A DNA stretch of 64,000 nucleotides from Methanococcoides sp. (GCA_021108275.1 JAIORD010000043.1:1-64000), one strand, 5' to 3'. Positions 16,486 to 25,755 are shown, counted from the stretch's first letter. Notes: generated from the sequence alone by a model not told the origin. Numbers and translations: made by a program.

Positions 16486-17808
16486 ATGGATATAGAAGGT
16501 TACGCAAGAAAAGGACTTCGAAATAATGATCTCGGGCTTGAAGACAAGTTGACAGAAAGGATACTCGAGATCAAGAACACATCTGAAAAACACGCACGCA
16601 ATCTTGCAAAAGCAGCTATTGTGGAAGCAAAGGCGACTTTGAATGTCGAAGGGGATGTACTTACATCAACTGTCTCAGGGGTGACAATGGGTGAATTCGG
16701 TGTGGGCTCCCGGGGACTGGGGGATTTCTATGCACACGAAAAGATAGCCGAGGTCATAGGTAAGACCAGTGCAGTGGTGGACACTACCCATCTCGATGAT
16801 TCCGGAGCTGTCCTGAATGAAAAGGGCGATGGTTACATCATTGTAACCATAGATGGTATTCATTCCCGATTGAGCGATTTCCCTTTCCTTGCAGGTTTCC
16901 ACGTAGCCCGTGCATCCCTGCGTGATGTCTATGCCATGGGTTCCCGACCGGTTGCTCTCTTGTCCGATATCCATGTTGCCGATGATGGGGATGTGGCAAA
17001 GATATTCGACCACATTGCAGGCATAACCACGGTATCGGAACTTACTGGCATTCCTCTTGTTACCGGAAGTACATTACGCATAGGCGGCGATATGGACATC
17101 GGCGAACGTATGACCGGTGGTGTTGGTGCGGTGGGTACATCTACTGAACTGACCTCCCGTGTGCAGACACAGGTCGGAGATGTCATATTGATGAGCGAAG
17201 GTGCAGGCGGAGGGACCGTTTCCACAGCAGCGCTCTATTATGAAATGCATGATGTGGTCGAGGAAACTATAAACATCAAGTTCCTGGAAGCATGTGAGGC
17301 TCTGATAGCTTCTGGTCTTACCAAACATGTCCATGCAATGACCGATGTGACAAATGGCGGTATTCGCGGTGATGCAAAGGAGATCTCAAGAACAGCTGGT
17401 GTAAAACTTGTCTTTGATGAATCGAAGATGCGTCCCCTTGTCAATCCGAAGGTCCTCGATATGCTGGAAAAGCTGGAGATCGATTATCTTGGCGTATCCC
17501 TGGATGCTTTGCTTGTGATCGCTCCGCAGGAATATGCGGAACAGATAATTCAGGTGGTAAAGGACGTAGGCGTTGATATCGATATCATCGGTGAGATCGT
17601 GGAAGGCAGCGGTGCCGAGATCGTCATTGATGGCAAGGTCTGCGATTTCACTCCTCGTTTCAGGGAATCTGCTTACACTCCTATAAAAAAGATGATTGGT
17701 GAAGAAGAGCCCAGGGACTTTGAAGAAATGAAAGAAGCAATCGACAAAGCTGCGAAAGAAGCTTCGGAGAAAAAGAAAAAAGTTATGGAAATGATAAGAG
17801 GAAAGTGA
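16486..17808 (+). CDS. AIR synthase-related protein (PurM/HypE/SelD superfamily)
   Basis: About 440 residues of the superfamily that includes PurM, PurL, HypE, SelD and ThiL, all of which use ATP to activate an oxygen or carboxyl group. Visible features are the N-terminal ATP-binding half (TVSGVTMGEFGVGSRGLGDF, then HLDDSGAV), the central DGIHSRLSDFPFLAGFHVARASL, and the C-terminal AIRS_C half with MTDVTNGGIRGDAKEISR. An N-terminal helical extension of about 60 residues and a Lys/Glu-rich C-terminal helix are not part of the usual core. It is clearly not PurM itself. AAGGAG lies nine bases before the ATG. The gene follows hisH by 14 bases, but a link to histidine synthesis is unproven. The substrate is unknown. 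Confidence 0.7.
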   Translation: MDIEGYARKGLRNNDLGLEDKLTERILEIKNTSEKHARNLAKAAIVEAKATLNVEGDVLTSTVSGVTMGEFGVGSRGLGDFYAHEKIAEVIGKTSAVVDTTHLDDSGAVLNEKGDGYIIVTIDGIHSRLSDFPFLAGFHVARASLRDVYAMGSRPVALLSDIHVADDGDVAKIFDHIAGITTVSELTGIPLVTGSTLRIGGDMDIGERMTGGVGAVGTSTELTSRVQTQVGDVILMSEGAGGGTVSTAALYYEMHDVVEETINIKFLEACEALIASGLTKHVHAMTDVTNGGIRGDAKEISRTAGVKLVFDESKMRPLVNPKVLDMLEKLEIDYLGVSLDALLVIAPQEYAEQIIQVVKDVGVDIDIIGEIVEGSGAEIVIDGKVCDFTPRFRESAYTPIKKMIGEEEPRDFEEMKEAIDKAAKEASEKKKKVMEMIRGK

Positions 17809-17811
17809 GTA

Positions 17812-19128
17812 TCACTCTTCCTCCTCTTCTACTTTTTTAACAATAAAGAGAGGTCCCTGCACATCAGTGATCTCCACTCTATCTCCATCGCTGATATCCT
17901 CTTTCACTTTTGCTTTCCAGTATTCTCCTTTGTACCTGACAAACCCTTCGTCTCCTGCTTTGATATCCTCTATGGCATTTGCCATCTCGCCGGTAGGGTC
18001 TTCGCCTATAACCGGCTTTTTGTGTCTGACCTCGAGCACTTTATAGAAGACGAACACAAAGAGGATGCCCATTACTATTGTGGGTGTCACGATCGCGATT
18101 ATCATCGACCGCTGTACATCAGCAGGGCTGTACCATCTGGGGAAGTCCATGGGTACCAGGAAGATACTTCCGGCTATCAGGCAGACAAGTCCGGCAATTC
18201 CAAAGATACCGAATCCAGGTGCCTGCAATTCGAGAACGAACAGTATCACTCCGAGCAATATAAGGAATATAGCTGCGATATTCACATCGAATCCCATGCC
18301 CACAAGGCCCAGCGATATTGCAACAACTCCAAATATCTCTGCACCTGCTCCGGGATTAGAAATGCCTATGACGATGCCGTATATGCCGAGCATGATGAGA
18401 AGTGAGGAAATGATCGGGTCCGATATAATGTCCATGAAGCTCAATCTCAGGGACGGTCTATAGTTCTCAATGGCAGCACCTTTGGTGTCCAGTACTTTTC
18501 CTTTGATCGTCTGACCATCCACCTGCTCAAGAAGATCATCAATGTCAGATGCAACATACTCGATAATTCCTGCTTCCAGTGCTTCTTCCGCATTCAGGTT
18601 CAGATTTTCTGTAATGAACTTCTCTGCAGTTGTTTCATTGCGACCGTGCTGTTTTGCTTTTGTTTTTGCAAGGGCCACGAGTGCATTTACTATCTTATCG
18701 TCCTCTATGGGCTCTATACCCTGAGGTGACACTGATACAGGTTGGGCAGAACCGATTATAGTATTTGGTGACATTGCCGCAATGTCAGTTCCGATCAAGA
18801 TAAGTGTCCCTGCAGACCATGCTTTTGTTCCTTCGGGATATACATAACCTATTACCGGGATATCCGAACTGTCAATGGCTTCGATTATCTTGAGGGTCTC
18901 ATCAACCCCTCCGCCAGGGGTGTTGAGGGTGATTACAAGAGCTTCGTATTCATTTTGTTCTGCTAGCTGCAATGCATCTATTACAAGATCATCCGCTACT
19001 GGTGTGATCGAATCGGATATTTCCAGTACCAGAACAGTTTGTTCTGCAGATGCAACTGCAGGCACTAACAATAATAGTACCAAAAAAAAGAAAAGAAGGA
19101 TAGGTGATCCTTTGTTCAACATCATCAC
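17812..19128 (-). CDS. NfeD-family membrane serine protease
   Basis: A 438-residue long-form NfeD protein. A signal peptide (residues 1-28) precedes a ClpP/SppA-like protease domain. The nucleophile Ser lies in EGTKAWSAGTLIL near residue 107, and the likely general-base Lys lies in the following DDKIVNALVALAKTKAKQ helix. Four or more membrane helices and a C-terminal OB-fold NfeD domain (GDEGFVRYKGEYWKAKV) follow. Family members cleave the C-terminal tail of partner stomatins. The partner is encoded just upstream on the same strand (12-base gap), the classical NfeD-stomatin operon. Its stop is three bases from the convergent gene's stop. Confidence 0.92.
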   Translation of the reverse strand: MMMLNKGSPILLFFFLVLLLLVPAVASAEQTVLVLEISDSITPVADDLVIDALQLAEQNEYEALVITLNTPGGGVDETLKIIEAIDSSDIPVIGYVYPEGTKAWSAGTLILIGTDIAAMSPNTIIGSAQPVSVSPQGIEPIEDDKIVNALVALAKTKAKQHGRNETTAEKFITENLNLNAEEALEAGIIEYVASDIDDLLEQVDGQTIKGKVLDTKGAAIENYRPSLRLSFMDIISDPIISSLLIMLGIYGIVIGISNPGAGAEIFGVVAISLGLVGMGFDVNIAAIFLILLGVILFVLELQAPGFGIFGIAGLVCLIAGSIFLVPMDFPRWYSPADVQRSMIIAIVTPTIVMGILFVFVFYKVLEVRHKKPVIGEDPTGEMANAIEDIKAGDEGFVRYKGEYWKAKVKEDISDGDRVEITDVQGPLFIVKKVEEEEE

Positions 19129-19140
19129 CTTTATCCTCTT

Positions 19141-19899
19141 TTATTTCTGCGAGAATGCTTTTGAAAGGGCAGCGATCTCTGCAGTGTTCGAAGAACTTGA
19201 AATTACAATGAGGTTCTTCTCACGTGCAACTTCAGCAATTGTCTGAAACTCTCTCAACTTAATTGCTGCTGGCATATCCTGGTAGAGCTGTGCTGCCTGT
19301 CTCATCTTCTCTGCTGCCATGAACTCTCCTTCGGAGAGAATGATACGTGCACGCTTTTCCCTTTCTGCTTCTGCCTGTTTTGCAATAGCACGTAGCATTG
19401 TCTCATCAATACTAACATCTCTGAGAGTTACTGCGGTGACCTTGATACCCCAGGGGTCTGTGGACGCGTCAAGTAATTCTTGTATGTCCTTGTTTATGGT
19501 CTCACGTTCAGAAAGCACGGCATCGAGCTCGATCTGGCCGATGACATCCCTGAGCGTTGTCTGTGAAAGCATTGCAGTTGCAAATTTGTAGTTCTCAACT
19601 TCAGTAACAGCTGCAGCAGGCTTGAGGACCTTGTAGTAAATAACTGCATCAACAGCGACAGTAACATTGTCCTTTGTTATGACTGCCTGCTTTGGCACAT
19701 CGATGGTGACCACACGAAGATCTATCTTTACGACAGAATCGATGATAGGGATGATCAGGAAAAGTCCCGGACCTTTCACGCCGCTGAGCCTTCCTAACCT
19801 GAAAATAACAACCCTTTCGTATTCCTTTACCATCTTAAGTGATTGTGACAAGATGATAACTGCAATGACAAGTATAGGTATGATGTAGTCTTCTATCAT
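19141..19899 (-). CDS. stomatin/SPFH-domain protein (slipin)
   Basis: A 252-residue SPFH (band 7) protein. One N-terminal membrane helix is followed by MVKEYERVVIFRLGRLSGVKGPGLFLIIPIID, the typical stomatin entry, then the SPFH domain and a C-terminal helical segment with AIAKQAEAEREKRARIILSEGE. It would assemble as a membrane oligomer and scaffold microdomains, and the NfeD-type protease encoded directly downstream is its expected partner. Confidence 0.93.
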   Translation of the reverse strand: MIEDYIIPILVIAVIILSQSLKMVKEYERVVIFRLGRLSGVKGPGLFLIIPIIDSVVKIDLRVVTIDVPKQAVITKDNVTVAVDAVIYYKVLKPAAAVTEVENYKFATAMLSQTTLRDVIGQIELDAVLSERETINKDIQELLDASTDPWGIKVTAVTLRDVSIDETMLRAIAKQAEAEREKRARIILSEGEFMAAEKMRQAAQLYQDMPAAIKLREFQTIAEVAREKNLIVISSSSNTAEIAALSKAFSQK

Positions 19900-20013
19900 G
19901 TTTCACTTCTCCCAAATTAAATGGAAGAGATTGAGATAAAAAACTATTGCTTGTGGTAACCCAATGTTACGCAAAGACATAAATCTAACATAAACAATTA
20001 AGACTTGATACAA

Positions 20014-22137
20014 ATGAGAGATGAGTGTAACGAATGTGGAGGAAAGGGATACGAGGTCCTTTCTACTGAAAAATGTCCTGAATGCAAAGGTTCAGGAAAA
20101 ATAAAAACCGTAAATCTGATGGATCTTTCTCAAAAGGATGTGAAAAATTTCCTTAATGAGGGTTCAGTATGTTCCAAATGCGGTGGAAGCGGAGAAATTG
20201 AAGTAAGAAAACAATGTCCTGCATGTAATGGTAAGGGTGCTTCTTATAGATGTGATGTCTGTGACAAGCCTATTGCTGGACCTATAGATGGCAAGGAAGC
20301 TTGTATTGCCTGCGGTAAGATCGAGATAGTACATGTTCTTGATAATTCCTGCAATCAGGATGAACTGGAAGTAGGCAAGATGTACCTTGCTAAAGTAAAT
20401 AATCATGCGGACTTTGGCGTATTCGTTGATCTGAATTCCAGTTTACGTGGCTTGATCCATTCAAGCAATCTCAACATCAAGCTTGAAGAAAAAGCTCCGG
20501 TGATCGTGCAGGTAAAAGAGATCAGACGCGACGGTAAAATGGATCTGATCCCCCGGGTTATCAAAGATTACCAGACAGTAGAGGTTGAGAAGAGCATCTC
20601 TATAAGAAGGTCCACCGAACTTGGCAGTTTTACTGGTAAACTTGTAAAGATCGAAGGTGAGGTAATTCAGGTAAAGCAGACCGCAGGCCCTACTATTTTC
20701 ACAATTTCCGACGAAGACGGGCTTATTTCCTGTGCTGCTTTTGAGAGTGCCGGTACACGTGCTTTTCCAGAGATCGATGCAGACATGATAATTACCGCAA
20801 CCGGTGAAGTTACCTCCCGTGGTGACAGGCTCCAGTTGGAGGTCAGGAGCATGAAACATCTGACCGGTGAAAAAGAAGTAGCTGTCAAGAAGCGCATCGA
20901 TGAGGTCATTGATCAGAGGGCTGAGCCTTCCGAGATCGAGTTCCTTGTTGAGAGTGAGATCCTTGAAAAGCTTCGACCTGCAATGCGTAAGGTCGCAAAG
21001 GAGATCAAGAGAGCTATTATAAGGTCAAAACCGATCCTTTTACGTCACCATGCCGATGCTGATGGAATGACCGCGGCAGTAGCTATCGAAAAGGCCATCC
21101 TTCCGATGATAAGGGAAGTTAACGGCCCTGATGCAGAATATCACTATTATAAGAGAGCGCCCTCAAAGGCTCCATTCTATGAACTTCCGGATGTCACCAA
21201 GGATATATCCTTTGCACTTGAGGATGCTGCAAGACACGGACAGAAACTTCCACTTGTAGTAATGGTGGACAACGGTTCCACAGAAGAGGATGTTCCGGCC
21301 ATGAGGCAGGCACAGGTCTATGGTATCGATATGGTCGTAGTTGATCACCACCATCCCGATGAGATCGTTGACCAGTATCTGCTTGGTCATGTGAATCCTG
21401 CTCACGTGGGTGGGGATTTCGGTATGACCGCAGGAATGTTGGCCACGGAAGTTGCCCGTATGATCAACCCGGATATGACAGATGTGATCAAACATCTTCC
21501 TGCTATTGCTGCAGTGGGTGACCGTTCTGAAGCACCGGAAGCTGAAGCTTACAAGCAGCTTGTTGCTGACAGGTATTCTCTGCAGGACCTTAAAGAGATG
21601 GCACTTGCACTTGATTTTGAAGCATACTGGCTCAAGTTCGCTAATGGAAGAGGCATAGTTGATGACCTGATGGACCTTGGTGACCACAAGAGGCATAACG
21701 ATATCGTGAAACTATTATGTGAGCAGGCAAATGCCATGATCTCAGAACAGCTCGATGCCTGTATGCCGAACGTGAAGTCGGAGGATCTACCCAACACTGC
21801 TGTACTGAACGTGCTGGATGTCGAGAACTACGCTCATAAGTTTACATTCCCGGCACCTGGCAAGACCTCAGGTGAAGTGCATGACCTTATGTGTAAGAAA
21901 CTCGAAGGAAGGCCGGTAATTACCATCGGTTACGGTCCTGATTTTGCAGTGATACGCTCAAAAGGGGTTCTCATGAACATTCCACAGATGGTCCGTGAAC
22001 TTCACGAAGAGATCGTAGGCGCTGGTGTGAATGGCGGTGGACACCTTGTAGTTGGAAGTATAAAGTTCGTAGAAGGCATGCGCAGCGAAGTGCTTTCCAA
22101 ACTGGTCGAAAAGATCGGTTCCGTGGGTGTAGAGTGA
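20014..22137 (+). CDS. DHH-family nuclease with DnaJ-type zinc and S1 domains
   Basis: About 707 residues with a mosaic layout. Residues 1-90 carry paired Cys motifs of the DnaJ zinc-finger type (CNECGGKGYEV, CPECKGSGK, CSKCGGSGE, CPACNGKG) and a further CxxC pair. An S1 RNA-binding domain (FGVFVDLNSSLRGLIHSSNL) follows near residue 140, then an OB-fold (VIQVKQTAGPTIFTISDEDG), then DHH (HHADADGMTAAVAIEKA near 347 and VVDHHHPDE near 447) and a C-terminal DHHA1 domain (GVNGGGHLVVGSIKF). The DHH core resembles archaeal RecJ-like exonucleases. The zinc and S1 modules suggest an RNA or ribosome-linked substrate. The ATG at 20014 is preferred over a TTG at 20005. Confidence 0.85.
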   Translation: MRDECNECGGKGYEVLSTEKCPECKGSGKIKTVNLMDLSQKDVKNFLNEGSVCSKCGGSGEIEVRKQCPACNGKGASYRCDVCDKPIAGPIDGKEACIACGKIEIVHVLDNSCNQDELEVGKMYLAKVNNHADFGVFVDLNSSLRGLIHSSNLNIKLEEKAPVIVQVKEIRRDGKMDLIPRVIKDYQTVEVEKSISIRRSTELGSFTGKLVKIEGEVIQVKQTAGPTIFTISDEDGLISCAAFESAGTRAFPEIDADMIITATGEVTSRGDRLQLEVRSMKHLTGEKEVAVKKRIDEVIDQRAEPSEIEFLVESEILEKLRPAMRKVAKEIKRAIIRSKPILLRHHADADGMTAAVAIEKAILPMIREVNGPDAEYHYYKRAPSKAPFYELPDVTKDISFALEDAARHGQKLPLVVMVDNGSTEEDVPAMRQAQVYGIDMVVVDHHHPDEIVDQYLLGHVNPAHVGGDFGMTAGMLATEVARMINPDMTDVIKHLPAIAAVGDRSEAPEAEAYKQLVADRYSLQDLKEMALALDFEAYWLKFANGRGIVDDLMDLGDHKRHNDIVKLLCEQANAMISEQLDACMPNVKSEDLPNTAVLNVLDVENYAHKFTFPAPGKTSGEVHDLMCKKLEGRPVITIGYGPDFAVIRSKGVLMNIPQMVRELHEEIVGAGVNGGGHLVVGSIKFVEGMRSEVLSKLVEKIGSVGVE

Positions 22138-22184
22138 GATCTCTCATCCATTTCTTATTTTAAAAAGCAAAAGGAACAAAAAAG

Positions 22185-22204
22185 AAAAGGGAGATTTCCC
22201 TTTT
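22185..22204. terminator. hairpin between convergent genes
   Basis: AAAAGGGA and TCCCTTTT pair with a four-base loop and run into a T tract, so the structure can end transcription of the DHH gene. Read from the other strand, it can also end the GfcR-like gene, whose stop codon it touches. Confidence 0.65.
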
Positions 22205-22815
22205 TAATCTACACGTGTGATACGGACCAGTGAGCTCATAGGCACATTGGCGATCATATCAGCATTCATCTTGTCAACGATAACTGCAACTGCGATCGGG
22301 GTTGCACCAACCTCACGAAGCTGTTCAGCAACGTCTGTAACAGTAGCTCCTGATGACACCACATCGTCCACGATGATGCACTTCTTTCCCTCGACATCAG
22401 CGAAATTCCGGCTAAAGATCCCTCTTTGATTGGCCTTTCCTTTCTGGTCATCATAGTCATGGAAGATCGCGAAATCGATCTCCAGTTCTTCGGCCATCAT
22501 GGTGGCGATAGGGATTCCACTAAGCCCTATACCGATCACAAGGTCAGCATCCTGTTGTGTCCTTTCCAGTGATTCTATCACCATATCACAAAGTGCCTGT
22601 GAGATGCATCTTAATCTGTATGAACTCTGTCCGACACTGTTCCATGTAACAGAGATATCCTTTGGTGCAGGTGCTACAACATCTTTCTTTGAGCGTGTCA
22701 AAAGCCATGTGACCGTTTCCCTGGAGACGTTAAGCTCATTTGCTATCTGGCCTGTAACAAGGCCATTTGACTGCAATTCGACCGCTTTTAGGATTAATTC
22801 TTCTATGTTCTTCAT
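22204..22815 (-). CDS. PRTase-fold transcription regulator (GfcR/PyrE-like)
   Basis: A 203-residue protein with an N-terminal helix-turn-helix ([28 protein letters not shown]) and a C-terminal phosphoribosyltransferase domain that contains the PRPP-binding motif [17 protein letters not shown]. It is the orotate-phosphoribosyltransferase-like family typified by haloarchaeal GfcR, a regulator of sugar and central carbon genes. The HTH makes a regulatory role more likely than pyrimidine synthesis. GGGATAAT precedes the ATG. It is convergent with the DHH gene, with a shared hairpin between them. Confidence 0.85.
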   Translation of the reverse strand: MKNIEELILKAVELQSNGLVTGQIANELNVSRETVTWLLTRSKKDVVAPAPKDISVTWNSVGQSSYRLRCISQALCDMVIESLERTQQDADLVIGIGLSGIPIATMMAEELEIDFAIFHDYDDQKGKANQRGIFSRNFADVEGKKCIIVDDVVSSGATVTDVAEQLREVGATPIAVAVIVDKMNADMIANVPMSSLVRITRVD

Positions 22816-22879
22816 ATTATCCCAGCTGAAATATTAATTAGTTTTAACCTTCTAAAATAGTTATAGTACATCTCTATGG

Positions 22880-23359
22880 TTATAGTTTTCTTTTCCTGAC
22901 CTTTTTCAAAGGAGAGCCACAGACAGGGCAATCATCCCCCTCATCGAATTTGCGATAGCACGCAATACACTTCTTTCCCCATACCAGTACGTCCTTTATC
23001 TTTTTCTGACTGATGGGCTTAACTTCAATACCAAGCACTGAAGCCATGTTCTGTACAGCATAGTCATCTGTGAGAAGGACTCCGTTCTCCTTGTATTCAA
23101 GAGCCTTCGTTAGAATGTCTATATCTGTGTCTGAGAGCTCTTCAACATCCCTCGTCTTTTTGGCAATTGAAACTACCTCTTTGCGAACCTGTGGGTCAGG
23201 CGCTTCAATTCTTGTACCGGTCTCACAAGCGATCTCAAATCGCATCATGGCTTCCCGGCTCTTCATTTCGTCCTTTACGGAAGGCACAGTGATGAACAGC
23301 GATGTGTCGCCATCATATCCATAGATGAAAACTGCGGAATCTGTAATATAGAATGTCAT
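22880..23359 (-). CDS. nob1: rRNA maturation endonuclease Nob1
   Basis: A 159-residue protein that cleaves the 3' end of pre-16S rRNA. The N-terminal PIN domain has conserved acids at Asp7 (YITDSAVFI), in the DTDIDILTKALEY helix and in LLTDDYAVQN. A C-terminal zinc ribbon is formed by CIACYRKFDEGDDCPVCG, followed by a basic KKVRKRKL tail. Length and order match archaeal Nob1. No ribosome-binding site is apparent before the ATG, which suggests a leaderless message. Confidence 0.93.
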   Translation of the reverse strand: MTFYITDSAVFIYGYDGDTSLFITVPSVKDEMKSREAMMRFEIACETGTRIEAPDPQVRKEVVSIAKKTRDVEELSDTDIDILTKALEYKENGVLLTDDYAVQNMASVLGIEVKPISQKKIKDVLVWGKKCIACYRKFDEGDDCPVCGSPLKKVRKRKL

Positions 23360-23429
23360 GTTCGTATGGTCTCAAGCCTGTTCGATACCATAGATATTTC
23401 TCCAAGCTTATAAGTATGGCTATTACCAT

Positions 23430-24794
23430 TTAATCCGATGACGGCAACATGATGTCTACTCCGGTATCCCTTATTTCAAATTTCCTTATTCCTTTGTCAT
23501 GAGAGCTTCCGCGCATTTTGATGACAGTTATGGTCTTGTCGATATGGTCTTCTTCCTCTTTTAACGAAAGCAGTACCGAAGTATCCATTCCATAATCTTC
23601 GATATCATGCATCCCATTAATGTTGTCGGCCCTTTGTGCGAACATTGAGGTGACACCATTTGATCTGAACATCTCTGAAAGTAATTTGATATGGTCCTTT
23701 GCATCCAGGGGTGTCATAAGGTCGGAGAATACGTTCACATCGTCTACAAAAATACGCTTGATGTTCTCTTTTTTGATGATCGATCGTAAGTTTATGGCAT
23801 GCTCTCCGGCTTCAATGGCTGACATGCTGGTGAAGACAACTTTTATAGCACCTGAACTTACAAGCTCCTTCATGTCATGGTCAATGGAACTTGCATTTGT
23901 AAGGGTCTGTTCTTCGGACTCTCTAAATGAAACTATCATTCCAGGTTCTTCAATCCTTGCCCCTTCTGCAATGAAATGTGTTCCTATGGTGGTTTTCCCG
24001 GTACCACAGCCTCCGGTTACAAGGGTTGAAGTGCCTCTGATAACGCCATTTCCGGTCATTACGTCAAGCCCCTTTGTCCCTGTTGAGATACGGTCTGTAA
24101 AATGGGGTATCTCCATTTCGGTCAGTTCCTGCCTGTGAAGTATAATGCCTTCTTCAGTTATTGAAAATGGATGTTTTCCACTTATGTATCCCTGTCCTCT
24201 GAGCTTCAATACCTCGAGGTGGTGTACTCGACGTTTGTTGGCCTCATCATTAGAAAGATAGATAATGCCATCTGCTACGTGGCTCAAGTCACTTTTCAAG
24301 AGCTCATCTCCGGTGAACTCTCCGATCGCTATGACCAGAGCATCCCATTTTTTCATACGCAGGAAAAGGTCATAGTAGAACCGTCGTTTTGCTTCTTCAT
24401 CAAGAGTGCTTCCGATGGTCGTTATTGGATCAATGACAATTCGGTCCGGTTTTATTTTTTCAATGGACTCTTCCAAGTTCCACATGAATGTATATATCCC
24501 TTTATCAAGGGTCTCGGTGCCGATGGGGATGTAGTTCATGGAGCCGGAGGAAAGCAGGGAGATATTGTAGAAATTCAGCTTTGACATGAACTTATTGACC
24601 ATTGAAATTGGTTCATTCAATGATGTAACATACATGCATTTCTCATTTTTTTCAGCGGCGTTGAAAATGGATTGCATTGCAAGTGTGGTCTTTCCAGAAC
24701 CTGCTGGACCTGCTACCAGGATCGCAGAGGGCTTTGGAAACCCGCCTTTTAAAATTGTATCAAGGGCATGTATCTCCGAACTCATTTGTTTCAT
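23430..24794 (-). CDS. double-domain KaiC/RAD55-family ATPase
   Basis: A 454-residue protein with two RecA-type ATPase domains in tandem. Domain 1 has Walker A VAGPAGSGKTTLAMQ near residue 27 and Walker B RIVIDPITTIG. Domain 2 has VTGGCGTGKTTIGTHF near residue 250 and RIFVDDVNVF. Both P-loops are intact, unlike the KaiC-like protein at 6.7-7.5 kb. The architecture is that of cyanobacterial KaiC, but archaeal relatives have no shown clock role and are usually thought to be signalling or regulatory ATPases. AGGTG lies five bases before the ATG. The gene is divergent from nadE and the two promoters share an identical 14-bp element. Confidence 0.85.
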   Translation of the reverse strand: MKQMSSEIHALDTILKGGFPKPSAILVAGPAGSGKTTLAMQSIFNAAEKNEKCMYVTSLNEPISMVNKFMSKLNFYNISLLSSGSMNYIPIGTETLDKGIYTFMWNLEESIEKIKPDRIVIDPITTIGSTLDEEAKRRFYYDLFLRMKKWDALVIAIGEFTGDELLKSDLSHVADGIIYLSNDEANKRRVHHLEVLKLRGQGYISGKHPFSITEEGIILHRQELTEMEIPHFTDRISTGTKGLDVMTGNGVIRGTSTLVTGGCGTGKTTIGTHFIAEGARIEEPGMIVSFRESEEQTLTNASSIDHDMKELVSSGAIKVVFTSMSAIEAGEHAINLRSIIKKENIKRIFVDDVNVFSDLMTPLDAKDHIKLLSEMFRSNGVTSMFAQRADNINGMHDIEDYGMDTSVLLSLKEEEDHIDKTITVIKMRGSSHDKGIRKFEIRDTGVDIMLPSSD

Positions 24795-24828
24795 TATAGC
24801 ACCTGCTGAATATATTTATATAAATATT

Positions 24829-24842
24829 CTCTCTACTATATT
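24829..24842 (-). promoter_or_regulatory. 14-bp promoter element, KaiC-like side
   Basis: On the minus strand this reads AATATAGTAGAGAG and lies directly upstream of the TATA-like TTTATATAAATATA tract of the KaiC-like gene. It is the same sequence, in the same orientation relative to transcription, as the element at 24903-24916 in front of nadE. Confidence 0.6.
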
Positions 24843-24902
24843 TAACACTATGTTCGCTCATTTTTGAAAAAAGTTTAACAGGAAATCTAAATATGTACTG
24901 TG

Positions 24903-24916
24903 AATATAGTAGAGAG
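24903..24916 (+). promoter_or_regulatory. 14-bp promoter element, nadE side
   Basis: AATATAGTAGAGAG, followed by CACTATTATATACAC, in which TTATATA is the probable TATA box about 35 bases upstream of the nadE ATG. It is an exact inverted copy of 24829-24842, and the spacing to the TATA box is nearly the same in both promoters. It may be an activator site or an unusual BRE. Confidence 0.6.
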
Positions 24917-24963
24917 CACTATTATATACACAAATATTCGATCATCATCTGGACCTTGGTACT

Positions 24964-25755
24964 ATGGATATTATAAAAGCAAAAGATATCATCATTGATT
25001 TTATTGGGAAGAAACTGGAAGGGACGGGAATTGAAGGTGCTGTTGTAGGTATAAGCGGAGGCATCGATTCTGCACTGGTGGCATACCTGTCCGTCGAAGC
25101 ATTGGGTGCTGAGAATGTTCTTGGTATACACATGCCTGAAGCTTCAAACCCTGAGTCCGAGGTCGAGGATGCTAAAAAGGTCGCAGAAGCTCTTGGTATT
25201 GACCTTAAGGTGGTAGACATCACCAATGTTCTTGAAAGCTACAGATCCGCAATGCCGGATATTGAAGATACATCTGCTTATGTCGATGGTAACCTTAAGG
25301 CAAGGATCAGGATGTCCATGCTCTACTACTATGCTAACATGCTTGGCAGAGTAGTGATGGGGACTGGTAACAAGAGTGAGATATTACTTGGTTATTTCAC
25401 AAAATACGGTGATGGAGGGGTTGATATGGAACCCATCGGCGATCTTTACAAGACCGAAGTATGGGAAATGTCAAAGATTCTGGGTGTCCCGGAGAGCATT
25501 CTGGAAAAAGCACCATCTGCTGGACTCTGGGAGGGTCAGACCGATGAAGAGGACCTTGGTGTTACTTATGAGACCATCGATAAAGTGCTTCAGCCAATTC
25601 TTGCAGGAGAGGGACAGGAACGCGTGCATTTGAAACTCGGGGTTCCAATGGAGGATATCAATTCCATTCTGCTACGTGTCAGGAGTAATCTTCACAAAAG
25701 AGCGATTCCACCTATAGCACACCTTGATGATCTTCGTGATGACTGGTTATCTTGA
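24964..25755 (+). CDS. nadE: NH3-dependent NAD+ synthetase
   Basis: A 263-residue enzyme that amidates deamido-NAD with ammonia and ATP. The ATP-pyrophosphatase loop SGGIDS is at residues 31-36, and GTGNKSEILLGYFTKYGDGG and PSAGLWEGQTDEEDLG are family motifs. There is no glutaminase domain, as is usual in archaea. It is divergent from the double KaiC gene. Its last nine bases overlap the end of the convergent tiaS gene, and a strong hairpin covers that junction. Confidence 0.95.
   Translation: MDIIKAKDIIIDFIGKKLEGTGIEGAVVGISGGIDSALVAYLSVEALGAENVLGIHMPEASNPESEVEDAKKVAEALGIDLKVVDITNVLESYRSAMPDIEDTSAYVDGNLKARIRMSMLYYYANMLGRVVMGTGNKSEILLGYFTKYGDGGVDMEPIGDLYKTEVWEMSKILGVPESILEKAPSAGLWEGQTDEEDLGVTYETIDKVLQPILAGEGQERVHLKLGVPMEDINSILLRVRSNLHKRAIPPIAHLDDLRDDWLS

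Noticed and set aside
23430-24794. Calling the double-domain ATPase a circadian clock KaiC.
   Set aside because: No kaiA or kaiB gene is near, and the two-domain form occurs in archaea without any shown clock role.
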